Assembly: GCF_031312595.1 (NCBI RefSeq)
Contig: NZ_CP133592.1
Span: forward strand, 868,001-932,000
Origin: Methanolobus sediminis
GTDB taxonomy: Archaea; Halobacteriota; Methanosarcinia; Methanosarcinales; Methanosarcinaceae
Reading direction: 5' to 3'
DNA length: 64,000 nt
Every line of letters begins with the position of its first letter. Position 1 is the first letter of the stretch. Under the pieces are notes generated by a model. That model had not been told where the DNA came from. It saw only the letters and a list, made by a program, of their open reading frames with translations, and ran no database searches. Below, one piece after another: positions 23,817 through 32,663 of this stretch. The position numbers and the translations under genes are program-made.

Positions 23817-25005
23817 CCTTAAAGTAATGCTTTTCCTTGCATACAAGAACCTCACTAAAAGCAAGATCACTTTCATGGTCATTGTTGCTGTAATGGCAAT
23901 GAGTTTTCTCTCCATTACCTTCTTTGCTTCAATAATTGATGGTCTTGGATACGAATTTGAAGAAGGGATGATAAGGGGACAAACCGGACATCTCATGATA
24001 GAACCCCAGGAAGATGAACTTTATATTTCAGATTCGGAAGACCTTGTAAAAGATATCCGAAGAATTCCCGGCGTTGTCGGGGTTGCACGAAGACTTGATG
24101 CAAGTGCAGTGGCAAGGCATGAAACTATAGAGATAGGAAATCCTGTCCTATTTATAGAACCTGAAAACGAAAAAGACGTATCTGATTACTGGAACAGTAT
24201 TATTGCAGGTGAATATCTCTCAAAAAGAGATACTGATGAGTTGTTGATAGGAGCAAATTTGGTGAAATCCTATGCCGAAGAAGGAGACACTCAAAAGAGG
24301 TTTGATGTAGGTGTTGGAGATAAGATCACATTGAGCTTTAGCAATGGATTCGTAAAAGAGTACAGAATAAAAGGCATATACAAAACCGGGTCACGCTTTG
24401 TGGATGACAAAATAATTATCAACTTCAACCAGTACCAGTTGATATTTGGTTCTACAGAAGATATTGCATCTAACCTCCTGATAGCACTTCCTCAAAGAGG
24501 CATGGAAGAATCCTATTCAGAACAGATCATCGATCTTGGGGTTAGTGAACAGATAAATAAATGGCAGACAAAGATGGGAGCCGTAAATCAGTTTGTAGGA
24601 AGTCTTCAGATAACGAACCAGATCACAGGCACCATCGGACTTCTAACTGCCTTTGCAACGATATATATAATAATATTCATCAATGTCACGAACAAAAGAA
24701 AGCAGATAGGGATACTCAAGGCAGTAGGCATTAAAAAGCAAATAATACTGGGGTCGTATGTTTTACAGTCATTGGCCTATGGAATCACAGGAGTAATAAT
24801 TGGAAATATAATAATGAAGCTGCTGCTTTTACTTCTGTCAATACATCCGCTAAACATGCCAATCGGACCGGTAATCCCAATTCTGACAACTGAAAGACTG
24901 ATGACAACATCCGCCACACTGATACTGGCATCAATTGTAGCTGGATTTTTCCCATCCAGAAAAGCGGCTGATGAGAACATACTGGATGCAATATTCGGAG
25001 GATGA
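23803..25005 (+). CDS. ABC transporter permease (MacB/FtsX type)
   Basis: A 400-aa permease with the MacB arrangement. One N-terminal membrane helix (ITFMVIVAVMAMSFLSITFFASII, about 20-45) is followed by a large outer domain (about 45-260), then three C-terminal helices (about 275-300, 320-345, 365-390) with the FtsX motif KRKQIGILKAVGIKK. Such systems move lipoproteins, peptides or drugs, or act as mechanotransmitters. ATG 23803 overlaps the previous gene by 14 bases; the stop overlaps the ATPase start by four. Confidence 0.9.
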   Translation: METNDLKVMLFLAYKNLTKSKITFMVIVAVMAMSFLSITFFASIIDGLGYEFEEGMIRGQTGHLMIEPQEDELYISDSEDLVKDIRRIPGVVGVARRLDASAVARHETIEIGNPVLFIEPENEKDVSDYWNSIIAGEYLSKRDTDELLIGANLVKSYAEEGDTQKRFDVGVGDKITLSFSNGFVKEYRIKGIYKTGSRFVDDKIIINFNQYQLIFGSTEDIASNLLIALPQRGMEESYSEQIIDLGVSEQINKWQTKMGAVNQFVGSLQITNQITGTIGLLTAFATIYIIIFINVTNKRKQIGILKAVGIKKQIILGSYVLQSLAYGITGVIIGNIIMKLLLLLLSIHPLNMPIGPVIPILTTERLMTTSATLILASIVAGFFPSRKAADENILDAIFGG

Positions 25006-25691
25006 ACATGGAAAGAACGATAATCAAGATCGAGCATCTTGAAAGAGTCTATGCCACTGGTGCTGTTAAGACCTATGCCCTCAAGGATATCAGTATTGAA
25101 ATCGAGGAAGGAGAGTTTGTTGCTATCATGGGGAAGAGCGGAAGCGGCAAAAGCACCCTCTTACATCAGCTGGGACTTCTGGACAAGCCTACAAAGGGAA
25201 ACATAACCATAGACGGAAATGACGTTATCAACATTTCTGAAAAAGAGAGGACAAGGTTCAGACTCCACGAATTAGGTTATGTTTTCCAGTCATATAACCT
25301 GATACCAGAACTTACAGCTATTGAGAATGTATATGTTACACCAATGGCCAGAAATCTGAAAAAGGAAGAGTATGAGAAAATGGCAGAGGAGGTGCTTACT
25401 GCAGTTGGACTAAAAGACCGGATGTATCATTATCCTTCTGAGCTTTCCGGAGGACAGCAGCAGAGGGTGTCCATTGCAAGAGCATTGGTCAATAAACCAA
25501 AGATCCTTTTTGCAGACGAGCCAACAGCAAATCTTGATTCCGCATCATCCGAGGATGTTATAAATCTGTTCAGGAAATTCAATAAGGAGATTGGACAAAC
25601 CATAGTAATGGTTACACATGAAAAGGATGAAGGTGAAAAAGCAGATCGGATTATCTGGGTCAAGGACGGATTACTGGATACGGACAAATAG
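25002..25691 (+). CDS. ABC transporter ATP-binding protein (MacB/LolD type)
   Basis: A 229-aa ATPase that energises the permease. Walker A is GKSGSGKST (about residues 43-51), the Q-loop is in YVFQSYNLIP, the signature is LSGGQQQR (about 145-152) and Walker B is ILFADEPTANLDS. The H-loop is in VMVTHEKDE. The TrmB - CARDB protein - permease - ATPase set is complete and looks functional although it interrupts the viral late operon. Confidence 0.95.
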   Translation: MNMERTIIKIEHLERVYATGAVKTYALKDISIEIEEGEFVAIMGKSGSGKSTLLHQLGLLDKPTKGNITIDGNDVINISEKERTRFRLHELGYVFQSYNLIPELTAIENVYVTPMARNLKKEEYEKMAEEVLTAVGLKDRMYHYPSELSGGQQQRVSIARALVNKPKILFADEPTANLDSASSEDVINLFRKFNKEIGQTIVMVTHEKDEGEKADRIIWVKDGLLDTDK

Positions 25692-25702
25692 TTCCAAGAA
25701 CA

Positions 25703-25732
25703 ATACAACGGGTATAAAAAGATTATACAATT
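25703..25732. repeat. 30-bp direct repeat, copy 2 (right border of ABC-transporter cargo)
   Basis: Perfect copy of 21418-21447, starting 11 bases after the ATPase stop codon. The two copies enclose about 4.26 kb. Here no viral start codon follows on the - strand, so the promoter-like part is separated from the capsid genes by the cargo. Confidence 0.9.
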
Positions 25733-25848
25733 AAAAGGGAGACAAGAATACTGAAAAAGAGAACGGAAATAATGTCCAATTTAGGTCACATGATATATAT
25801 GATACGTGAACGTTTTTACACATAAAGTTCGATTCCCAGTAAGACGGG

Positions 25849-26202
25849 TTAAGTTTTTTCCTGCTCATCTATCTCAACCAGAATTACCCGAATAGAATTC
25901 CTTAAACCAATCAAACGATTGCCAACAACATCCCACACAATCACATAATCGATTCCGAAATAACCATGAGCTAAGCGATCCCGCATACCAGCAATCACTC
26001 GCCACGGAATGTAAGAATAAGTTGCTTTTATTTCATCCGGCACATTCTTAGCGGCTTCACCAATGATCTCGATATTCTTCACAACTGCCTTCTGGGTTTT
26101 CCTATCGTTGAGAAAGTCGGTGAAGTCCATTCCTGAAGTGAACTCTTCGATCTCATCAATCGCTTCAACAATATCAGTTAAAAATAACCTGTACTCACGC
26201 AT
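25849..26202 (-). CDS. hepT: HepT-like HEPN ribonuclease toxin
   Basis: A 117-aa HEPN-domain protein (DUF86). The catalytic Rx4H motif is visible as RDRLAHGYF near residue 85, with the preceding NIEIIGEAAKNVPDEIKATYSYIPWRVIAGM typical for HepT. ATG 26202 lies 10 bases after the antitoxin stop and has GGCGG upstream; the longer frame would run back into the antitoxin gene. Together with MntA it forms a toxin-antitoxin pair that can act in anti-viral defence or plasmid stabilisation. Confidence 0.9.
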   Translation of the reverse strand: MREYRLFLTDIVEAIDEIEEFTSGMDFTDFLNDRKTQKAVVKNIEIIGEAAKNVPDEIKATYSYIPWRVIAGMRDRLAHGYFGIDYVIVWDVVGNRLIGLRNSIRVILVEIDEQEKT

Positions 26203-26212
26203 GAAAACCGCC

Positions 26213-26512
26213 TCATGCGTGCGCATAAACCACTTCTGAATAAATCCTGTTCTTCAATTCATCCCTTACGGCACGTTTGGAGATGATATCTACCTTTGAC
26301 TCGAACTCTTCTTCAAGAAAAATTCCAAGGGCTGAGAGATCAAAAAGATCCGCACCTTTTTCAAACCCAACAAGGAAGTCAATATCGCTACCGGTTTTGT
26401 ATTCATTCCTTACTACCGATCCAAAAAGGCCTATTTCCTTTACCTTATAGTTCTTTTTTAAGTCCGGAAGCAGCTCATCCAGTCTTCCCAGAATAATATC
26501 CCTTTTGATCAT
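26213..26512 (-). CDS. mntA: MntA-like nucleotidyltransferase antitoxin
   Basis: A 99-aa minimal nucleotidyltransferase with the GSxxR loop (LFGSVVRNEYKTGSDIDFLV) and the DxD metal pair (DIDF). Homologues neutralise HepT by transferring AMP to it. ATG 26512 (MIKRDIILGRLDEL) is preferred over the 10-residue upstream extension. The pair is placed between the cargo repeat and the MuF-like head gene. The 140-base gap upstream carries an inverted repeat of ATTGTCT/AGACAGT (around 26580-26632). Confidence 0.9.
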   Translation of the reverse strand: MIKRDIILGRLDELLPDLKKNYKVKEIGLFGSVVRNEYKTGSDIDFLVGFEKGADLFDLSALGIFLEEEFESKVDIISKRAVRDELKNRIYSEVVYAHA

Positions 26513-26681
26513 ATCGATTCCCTTATGAGACCTCTGATACACATTTTGGAGGGTCTTTTATATTATTGCTTTGGTTGGTATTGTCTGACTACTTCCATGA
26601 GTTCATTCATGAGAATAGACAGTATTTCAACTATTAGTTTAATAGATATTAACAGATTCTAATAGTTTATTTTTAAATACC

Positions 26682-27563
26682 CTAAGCTAGTATGGATACC
26701 TTCAAACCATCCTCCATCATCAACCTCTTCTCAATATCTTTATCTAGGATGAACTTAGAAATCCGATATTTCTCATTGAACTTGTCAATGTTCTCGAAAG
26801 CTTTCTCCACAACTTTCTCATCGGCCAGTTCTTTGAGAAACATACCTTCCTGATTCATCTGATGAAAAAAATCACGGTTTTCAAACTTTACATCAGGATT
26901 TATATCTCGGGTAATAGGCACTGGTTTAAGTCCAGATCTGCAATGATGATGCAAAGGAGGCCTATACAGATCAAGCAAATCAGATCCTGTTGAAAATATC
27001 GTACCGTGTAAGGTCCTGCACTGATTGCTAGTTCGATCATCAAATTCAGCATCGAACTCAACATATTCCACACCACGTTGTCGATACCTGTAAACAGTTG
27101 TATGGGTGGCGACATCTGCAGTGAACGTCCTGGCAAATCTAACTGCCTTGTATCGCTCCCCTTCCCAGAGTTCTGTTATTCTTTTGGCCAGCTGGTTGGG
27201 GTGCATTGTATAGATTGCTTCATCTTTGAGCATCTGGACGATAGATTCTACAACATTATCTGCCAGCTCTGTGGATATCCTCACAGCTTCTTCTGTTAGT
27301 ACATATGAATCTTCGATTGCAGCTGCAGAAATTTCCTTCAGTTGATTGTCAGCATACAGCAACGATTGTTTGATAATCTCGGTGATGATATTATCCAGTT
27401 GCTTAACATAGGTATTTGATCCAAATTCCCTACGGACATTGTGGATAAGCTCTCGCTGATAGTCCACGGTCTTTAATCTGAATGCTCTCTTCATGGTTCG
27501 CTCTAAAAGGGGGATAAGCTTCTTCTCGACCCGGATCAGTTCTGGAGATTTCAGGAGTGACAT
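26682..27563 (-). CDS. MuF-like head morphogenesis protein
   Basis: A 293-aa protein with the SPP1 gp7/Mu gpF signature in its second half: VRFARTFTADVATHTTVYRYRQRGVEYVEFDAEFDDRTSNQCRTLHGTIF and RPPLHHHCRSGLKPV (about residues 135-225). The N-terminal half is helical. Such minor head proteins bind the portal and may enter the host with the DNA. It follows the portal gene, the standard order. Confidence 0.92.
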   Translation of the reverse strand: MSLLKSPELIRVEKKLIPLLERTMKRAFRLKTVDYQRELIHNVRREFGSNTYVKQLDNIITEIIKQSLLYADNQLKEISAAAIEDSYVLTEEAVRISTELADNVVESIVQMLKDEAIYTMHPNQLAKRITELWEGERYKAVRFARTFTADVATHTTVYRYRQRGVEYVEFDAEFDDRTSNQCRTLHGTIFSTGSDLLDLYRPPLHHHCRSGLKPVPITRDINPDVKFENRDFFHQMNQEGMFLKELADEKVVEKAFENIDKFNEKYRISKFILDKDIEKRLMMEDGLKVSILA

Positions 27564-27575
27564 TATATCGCCTGC

Positions 27576-27671
27576 TTATGGAATATTCGTGAAACACAAA
27601 GCAACGAAAGCAAGAATAAGTAACCAGGTCACAGTTGCAACAAGAACAAGGCTGTTCTTATGCCTGATCAT
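27576..27671 (-). CDS. Tiny membrane peptide (31 aa) between portal and MuF genes
   Basis: A 31-residue frame, ATG 27671 to TAA 27576, fits exactly between the portal stop (ATGA overlap) and the MuF start 12 bases further on. The product is MIRHKNSLVLVATVTWLLIL followed by AFVALCFTNIP: a short basic head and one hydrophobic helix. The ATGA coupling and good membrane character argue for a real gene, but this is a size at which chance cannot be excluded. Holin-like or regulatory membrane peptide is a guess. Confidence 0.55.
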   Translation of the reverse strand: MIRHKNSLVLVATVTWLLILAFVALCFTNIP

Positions 27672-28894
27672 TCACCTTCCACCGGGAATCCTCCCCATTT
27701 GAGAAGCTGCTCTCTTGTGAGAACTCCACTATTGTACCATTCTATCACATCACGGGATTCCAGCTGTGGCCGGCTAAGCTCCTCGAACTCTATCCAGACA
27801 GAATCTTCCGCCTTGTTCATGAGTCGAAGGCGCATATTGATGGCACTGTTAGCAATATTCCGGACAATATGCTGCAGACCTTCCAGGACAACCATACGGT
27901 CCTCTTCGGATACATATCCGGCAGCATAGGTAGATCCTTTTGTATCGCCCATGCTAAGAGGGGACTGCAACAAGCCTATTTGGATATCTGTTTCCAGTGA
28001 TTTCTTGAACGACATAACATCTAAAGACCCCTTTGCATCCACTGGAATAACATCCAGACCCACTGCAGCAATATCCTCGTTCTCAGAGAGGTACTTGTGC
28101 TCGTCAAGCCAGGCATCTATGACATTCTGTGCATCCTCTATGCTGACGATCTCCTGCTCGACCAGCTTTTCCAGAAGCTTGAAGTCGATAAGATACCTAC
28201 CATTGCCATATTTCTTAACAAAAGAAACGTATCCATGGTTGATGTTCAGCAAGTTCCGGATACTGAGCTCAATAGGTTCCATCATTGAAGCCCCGTAAAT
28301 GCCGTATGTATCTCTCTTGAGAGGATCCTTTTGAACAGTGTCCCAGGCATTGTAGGATCCGCAAACCACATCACTGATCTTCAAGATCTTTCTTTTGGCC
28401 TTGTCACTTTCATTGATAACGACGGATCCAGTGGGGGGTGTGAGGATTTCTTTAGGGTTCATTTCGCCAACAGTAAAATCCTCTGGAAGAATAGTTGTGT
28501 TTTGCATGAGCAGAGGTATCAGAGAGAATGTTTCTGTGTTCCCGTTGGGTAGTGCCACATATGTTCCGTCCCTGCAGAGAAGCCTGGCAAGTGTCTGCAC
28601 CTGCTCAAGGAAGTTGACCTTACTGGACCATCGCTCAAAATCTTTAATGATCTTGGAACCGGTTCCATCAAACTGCATGCCTTTTACCAGGGAAAGTGCC
28701 AGTTTGTTCAAAGATGTGGAAACATGTGGAGTGCAGGTTGAAAGCTGCTGGTAATATTTGAACCGGCTATCAGTGTCAAAGTTCTGGTATCCTCCAAACT
28801 TGGTAGATGTGTCTGTTCTTTTGACACCTGCGGATGCCATGAGAGTAATCGGCTTAGTATGTGGGTCATTGATTGTGGCATTCAGACGGACCAT
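27668..28894 (-). CDS. Portal protein
   Basis: A 408-aa portal (dodecameric DNA gate at the capsid vertex). The family pattern shows in YYQQLSTCTPHVSTSLNKLALSLVKGMQF (clip/wing entry), the long central beta region, and the C-terminal QSPLSMGDTKGSTYAAGYVSEEDRMVVLEGLQHIVRNIANSAINM stem helices, ending WYNSGVLTREQLLKWGGFP. It precedes the MuF-like gene and is separated from the terminase genes by 6 kb of cargo, which is unusual. Confidence 0.85.
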   Translation of the reverse strand: MVRLNATINDPHTKPITLMASAGVKRTDTSTKFGGYQNFDTDSRFKYYQQLSTCTPHVSTSLNKLALSLVKGMQFDGTGSKIIKDFERWSSKVNFLEQVQTLARLLCRDGTYVALPNGNTETFSLIPLLMQNTTILPEDFTVGEMNPKEILTPPTGSVVINESDKAKRKILKISDVVCGSYNAWDTVQKDPLKRDTYGIYGASMMEPIELSIRNLLNINHGYVSFVKKYGNGRYLIDFKLLEKLVEQEIVSIEDAQNVIDAWLDEHKYLSENEDIAAVGLDVIPVDAKGSLDVMSFKKSLETDIQIGLLQSPLSMGDTKGSTYAAGYVSEEDRMVVLEGLQHIVRNIANSAINMRLRLMNKAEDSVWIEFEELSRPQLESRDVIEWYNSGVLTREQLLKWGGFPVEGE

Positions 28895-28900
28895 TATACC

Positions 28901-29098
28901 TCACAGATGGTTCTTGATTAGAGTCTTTGCTTCTGCAGTGGTAATCTTACCGTCTTCCAGTGACTGCAGAACTTCGTAGACAAAAGATTTCTTCTCTTCT
29001 GCGGTCTTGTTCTTCCACCAGAGCTTTGCCCTTATGACTATGCCTGCACCAATTCCCACCAGGAAGGTTACTGCTTCGGTAGCATATGATTCTATCAT
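28901..29098 (-). CDS. Small single-span membrane protein
   Basis: A 65-aa protein with an N-terminal membrane helix (ATEAVTFLVGIGAGIVI) and a charged cytoplasmic tail (LWWKNKTAEEKKSFVYEVLQSLEDGKITTAEAKTLIKNHL). It sits seven bases upstream of the portal gene and ahead of it in the operon. It could be a holin-like or structural accessory protein; no family is recognised. The 29099-29385 gap upstream has a - strand TATA-like CTTATATAG (29274-29284) and a hairpin. Confidence 0.6.
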   Translation of the reverse strand: MIESYATEAVTFLVGIGAGIVIRAKLWWKNKTAEEKKSFVYEVLQSLEDGKITTAEAKTLIKNHL

Positions 29099-29314
29099 GT
29101 TTTTCTGCTCCTTGGCTCATGTTGGCCACACCACTCATTTGAGGGAACTACCGGAAACCCTGCCTTCGCAACAGGAGACTCACGTCTGCAAAAACCATAT
29201 GTAATTGCCGTTGGTTTGAAAAAAGTGCATGTAGAACAGGTATCACTCATGCAGTGGAATCAGAATGCAGCAACTATATAAGTTTAATACACTTTTTTGG
29301 GGAGAAAAATTTAC

Positions 29315-29373
29315 GGCTCTGCAGAAATTTTATCAAAACGAACACATTGATTTTCAACGATTTCTACAGAGCC
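29315..29373. repeat. 59-bp inverted repeat (MITE-like or hairpin terminator)
   Basis: GGCTCTGCAGAAAT (29315-29328) and ATTTCTACAGAGCC (29360-29373) pair with one mismatch over 14 bp. The end sequence GGCTCTG(T)AGAAAT recalls IS6-type terminal repeats, but no clear 8-bp target duplication flanks it. It lies between cargo and viral genes. Confidence 0.5.
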
Positions 29374-29385
29374 AAAAAAATTAAC

Positions 29386-29724
29386 TTACATCATTTTAGT
29401 CTGCTCTGCTTGACGTGGTACCTTTACCACAAGGAAACGGAAGAGGCTGTCACTTTCATTCATGAGCCTGTGAGGAATCTTTGCAGGACTGTCAACCAGC
29501 ATATCTTTTGTGATGGTCTGGTGCTCATCACCGATCTCTACAATACCTTCACCCTCTAAGACATAGAAGAACACATCCACAGGAGTGGAATGCTTTTTTA
29601 AAGCCTCACCTGGTTTTAGTTGCATGTGCATTACTTGGGCATGCTCGGTGTCGTAGAGCTTATGCACAGTCACTCCATGTGGATTATCTTTCTTCTCTGC
29701 ATCTTTGTAATTTGTTATTATCAT
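29386..29724 (-). CDS. Cupin-domain protein
   Basis: A 112-aa single-domain cupin. Metal-binding motifs: GEALKKHSTPVDVFFYVLEGEG (motif 1) and SPAKIPHRLMNESDSLFRFLVVKV (motif 2). Substrate unknown. It lies 67 bases downstream of the hybrid cluster protein gene on the same strand and may belong to a redox or nitrosative stress unit. Confidence 0.85.
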   Translation of the reverse strand: MIITNYKDAEKKDNPHGVTVHKLYDTEHAQVMHMQLKPGEALKKHSTPVDVFFYVLEGEGIVEIGDEHQTITKDMLVDSPAKIPHRLMNESDSLFRFLVVKVPRQAEQTKMM

Positions 29725-29791
29725 ATATTCACGTCCTTAAATAGAATGAAATCAAGAAATCATTTTATTAATTATCTTCCAGCAAAAAGAT

Positions 29792-31477
29792 TTAAAGAAG
29801 GACCTTAAGGTCCTCTTCAACTGTTGAGTTAGGTCTAATATTGAAGTTCTCGACAAGGACATTGAGAACATTTGGTGAAACAAATGCTGGTAGTGTAGGA
29901 CCGAGCATGATATTCTTGACACCAAGGCTCAGCAGTGCAAGCAGTACAAGGACTGCTTTCTGTTCATACCATGCTATGTTGTATGATACCGGCAGGTCGT
30001 TGATATCATCAAGTCCGAAGGCTTCGGCAAGTGCTTGTGCGATGACAACCAGTGAATAGGAGTCGTTACACTGGCCTGCGTCGATCACCCTTGGGATTCC
30101 ACCAATGTCGCCAAGATCAAGCTTGTTGTAACGGTATTTTGCACACCCTGCTGTAAGGATGACTGTGTCCTTTGGAAGAGCTTCTGCAAAGTCAGTGTAG
30201 TAACTTCTTTCCTTGTGTCTTCCGTCACATCCTGCCATTACAACGAATTTCTTGATCTGTCCGCCTTTTACAGCCTCGATGATCTTGTCGGCAACAGAAA
30301 GTGCTGATACATGACCAAAGCCACCCATGATAGTTCCTTCTTCAAGCTGCTGCGGTGGCTGGCATGTCTTTGCCTGTTCAATGATGGTAGAGAAATCCTT
30401 AGCTCCGTCCTCACCTGCGTTAATGTGAGTGACGCCGTCAAAACCAACTATTCCGGTAGTATAGATCCTGTCGATGTAGCTCTCCTTTGGAGGAACGATA
30501 CAGTTAGTGGTCATGAATATGGAACCATTGAACTTTTCGAACTCTTCCTTCTGCCTCCACCACGAACCTCCGTAATTACCTACGAAGTTATCGTATTTCT
30601 TAAAAGCAGGATAGGAATTTGCAGGGAGCATCTCACCATGTGTGTAGACATCGACACCTGTTCCCTGGGTCTGTTCCAGAAGCTGTTCAAGGTCACGCAG
30701 ATCATGTCCACTGATAAGTATACCTGGATTGTCCCTGACACCTATGTTGACTGCTGTTGGCTCAGGGTTTCCATAAGTAGTAGTATTTGCTTTGTCAAGC
30801 AATGCAAGGGTAGAGACACCCATTGAACCACATTCAAGTACCATTGGAACCAGTTCATCGACACCCATCTCATCATCCATTGTTGCAAGAAGTGCCTTCT
30901 CGAAGAATGCCATGACCTCGTCGTCCTTGTAACCAAGGACATTTGCATGATGGGCATAGGCTGCCATACCTTTGAGACCATATGTGAGAAGTTCTCGGAG
31001 GGAGCGAATATCCTCATTCTCGGTCCTCATGACACCAGTGTTCATATCTGCCAGATTTGCTGGTGTGACCTTTGCCATTACAGGTATTTCCTCTCCTGCA
31101 TTTGGACTTGCACCGAGGAGTTTCTCCTTTATCCATTTCGGGAAGGATGAACCGGACTTCTCATTGATGACCTTTGAATCCAGGAGTTTCTTTTTGATGC
31201 CGTCCTTTATCTCAAAGCCTTCGTTGATAAGCTTTTCAAAGTCAGCTTTGCTGAAGTTGGTATTTGTAACTGTGGCAAAAAGCCCATCGAGGATGAACTG
31301 ATCGGTCTTTGCATCATTCAGGTTGTTGGCTCTTGCCTTTGAGTTATAGAATGCAATGCTTTTCAGGACATATATCAGGTCATCCTGAAGGTCTGCAACT
31401 TCACCTTTCTTTCCACATACTCCGTTCTTTGTACACCCGGAGGCATTCAAAGTTTCTTCACATTGATAACAGAACAT
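29792..31477 (-). CDS. hcp: Hybrid cluster protein / hydroxylamine reductase
   Basis: A 561-aa cytoplasmic metalloenzyme that reduces nitric oxide or hydroxylamine. The N-terminus [21 protein letters not shown] supplies the four cysteines of the first Fe-S cluster. Hybrid-cluster ligands appear in [10 protein letters not shown] (His), GEMLPA (Glu), TTNCIVPP (Cys), [17 protein letters not shown] and [13 protein letters not shown] 31477 has GGTGA five bases upstream; the upstream in-frame starts give an unlikely extension. A TATA-like CTTATATGC lies at 31535-31545. This is a metabolic or stress gene carried inside a viral operon. Confidence 0.95.
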   Translation of the reverse strand: MFCYQCEETLNASGCTKNGVCGKKGEVADLQDDLIYVLKSIAFYNSKARANNLNDAKTDQFILDGLFATVTNTNFSKADFEKLINEGFEIKDGIKKKLLDSKVINEKSGSSFPKWIKEKLLGASPNAGEEIPVMAKVTPANLADMNTGVMRTENEDIRSLRELLTYGLKGMAAYAHHANVLGYKDDEVMAFFEKALLATMDDEMGVDELVPMVLECGSMGVSTLALLDKANTTTYGNPEPTAVNIGVRDNPGILISGHDLRDLEQLLEQTQGTGVDVYTHGEMLPANSYPAFKKYDNFVGNYGGSWWRQKEEFEKFNGSIFMTTNCIVPPKESYIDRIYTTGIVGFDGVTHINAGEDGAKDFSTIIEQAKTCQPPQQLEEGTIMGGFGHVSALSVADKIIEAVKGGQIKKFVVMAGCDGRHKERSYYTDFAEALPKDTVILTAGCAKYRYNKLDLGDIGGIPRVIDAGQCNDSYSLVVIAQALAEAFGLDDINDLPVSYNIAWYEQKAVLVLLALLSLGVKNIMLGPTLPAFVSPNVLNVLVENFNIRPNSTVEEDLKVLL

Positions 31478-31577
31478 TTTATTCACCATGCTTCTTATAC
31501 GTGATATCTTTTCGATACTGCCATATATGGGATACTTGCATATAAGGAGAGGAGTTTCCAAGTGGATATCTACAACG

Positions 31578-31636
31578 TAGGCTAATTAACCTAAACATTT
31601 ACTTGGTAGATGTCACAAAATAGGCTCATTAAACCA
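31578..31636. promoter_or_regulatory. Repeated dyad upstream of the hcp gene
   Basis: TAGGCTAATTAACCTA (31578-31593) is a near-palindrome, and TAGGCTCATTAAACCA (31621-31636) matches it at 13 of 16 positions. Both lie 35-90 bases upstream of the - strand TATA-like element at 31535-31545. They look like tandem operator sites for an unidentified regulator. Confidence 0.45.
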
Positions 31637-31691
31637 AGGTTTATCCTTTGTTTGCCAATGTTCTTTATACAAAGCTGAATTCTCAGACAAT

Positions 31692-31931
31692 TTAGTCTAC
31701 GAGGCTTCCAACGATTTCATATCCTTCAAAAACCTCTTCTCCATGTGGAGATTCATCCATTTGTTCGGTAAGATCAATACCACCTTCATGATCATAGTGT
31801 TCCCCATCTGCCCATGAACTGCTTTCAGTCACATCATACACTTTCCCATAACAGGCAATATATATTTCTTTATTCTGTTTGCCATCATACTTTAAAAGTT
31901 CCTCTCTGCTAAAATTTCTCACAAATATCAC
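31692..31931 (-). CDS. Cytochrome b5-like heme-binding domain protein
   Basis: A 79-aa soluble single-domain protein with the family pattern MIFVRNFSREELLKYDG, IYIACYGKVYDVTESSSW, GEHYDHEGGIDLTEQM and SPHGEEVFE. The two conserved histidines (HYDHEGG and SPHG) are candidates for heme ligation. The N-terminal RNFSREELLKYDGK fits the strand that opens cytochrome b5-like domains in archaea and anaerobes. It is upstream of hcp and may serve as an electron carrier or sensor. Confidence 0.85.
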   Translation of the reverse strand: MIFVRNFSREELLKYDGKQNKEIYIACYGKVYDVTESSSWADGEHYDHEGGIDLTEQMDESPHGEEVFEGYEIVGSLVD

Positions 31932-32098
31932 ACCAGTTTGTTCATCTTGTATGTTTTTTGATTAAAGGATTAAACAGATATTTTTCATCATATGTATTTC
32001 AATACACGACGGCCATATTACCATATCGAAAACAACAATTGATAATTTTTATGCCCCACTGACTACTATCAATATATGTTACGCAATACTTATTATTT

Positions 32099-32230
32099 TG
32101 GTGTTCTTGGTATACCAGCGTAAAGCTTCAACTTCTCTATCACAAACTCCACAGCCTCTTCCATCTGCTTTTCTCTGAAATCGTTCTGCATTTTCGAGCA
32201 ATACTCCACAGATTGATCAATCTTGTCAAT
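32099..32230 (-). pseudogene. Decayed copy A of the RHH-like gene at 34740
   Basis: The - strand encodes VEYCSKMQNDFREKQMEEAV then EFVIEKLKL, closely matching AEYYSKMQNNLREKQVEETA then ELVIEKLKL of the intact protein at 34740-34946. The N-terminal DNA-binding half is missing. It occupies most of the 31932-32285 gap; the rest of that gap holds a + strand TATA-like CTTTATATTG (32258-32267) in front of the next gene. Confidence 0.75.
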
Positions 32231-32285
32231 GATACTGTGTTCAAAATGACGACATCTTTATATTGTTGTTGACTCAACGTGAATT

Positions 32286-32663
32286 ATGAACCTTGAAAAC
32301 GATCCTAAATGCATATCAAAAACGAGATGCATTCTGTATACTATTTTCCTCTTCATTCTTGCAGGTATCTTTGAAATAGGAGGAGGATACCTTATATGGC
32401 TATGGCTGCGTGAAAATAAAGAAATTACTTTTGCTATCTTAGGAGCAGTGGTCTTGTTTTTGTATGGTATAGTTCCAACTTTTCAGCCATCATATTTCCA
32501 CCGAATATATGCAACATACGGAGGCATTTTCGTGGTCATGTCTCTTGCCTGGGGTTGGATTTTCGATGGTACGGTTCCTGATACCTATGACATGGTCGGT
32601 GCAATGATGATACTTGTTGGAGTTGCAATCATATACTACTGGCCTAGGAAAGGTGAGAATTGA
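32286..32663 (+). CDS. YnfA/UPF0060-family small membrane protein, copy 1
   Basis: A 125-aa protein with four membrane helices and the family signature [20 protein letters not shown] and [23 protein letters not shown]0060 proteins are relatives of small multidrug resistance transporters. It overlaps the second copy by four bases (ATGA), so the two probably form a heterodimer, as paired SMR proteins do. The N-terminus is 15 residues longer than that of copy 2. Confidence 0.9.
   Translation: MNLENDPKCISKTRCILYTIFLFILAGIFEIGGGYLIWLWLRENKEITFAILGAVVLFLYGIVPTFQPSYFHRIYATYGGIFVVMSLAWGWIFDGTVPDTYDMVGAMMILVGVAIIYYWPRKGEN

Noticed and set aside
26570-26640. Inverted repeat ATTGTCT/AGACAGT as insertion sequence end
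   Set aside because: No transposase, no target duplication; it may equally be an operator of the toxin-antitoxin pair.
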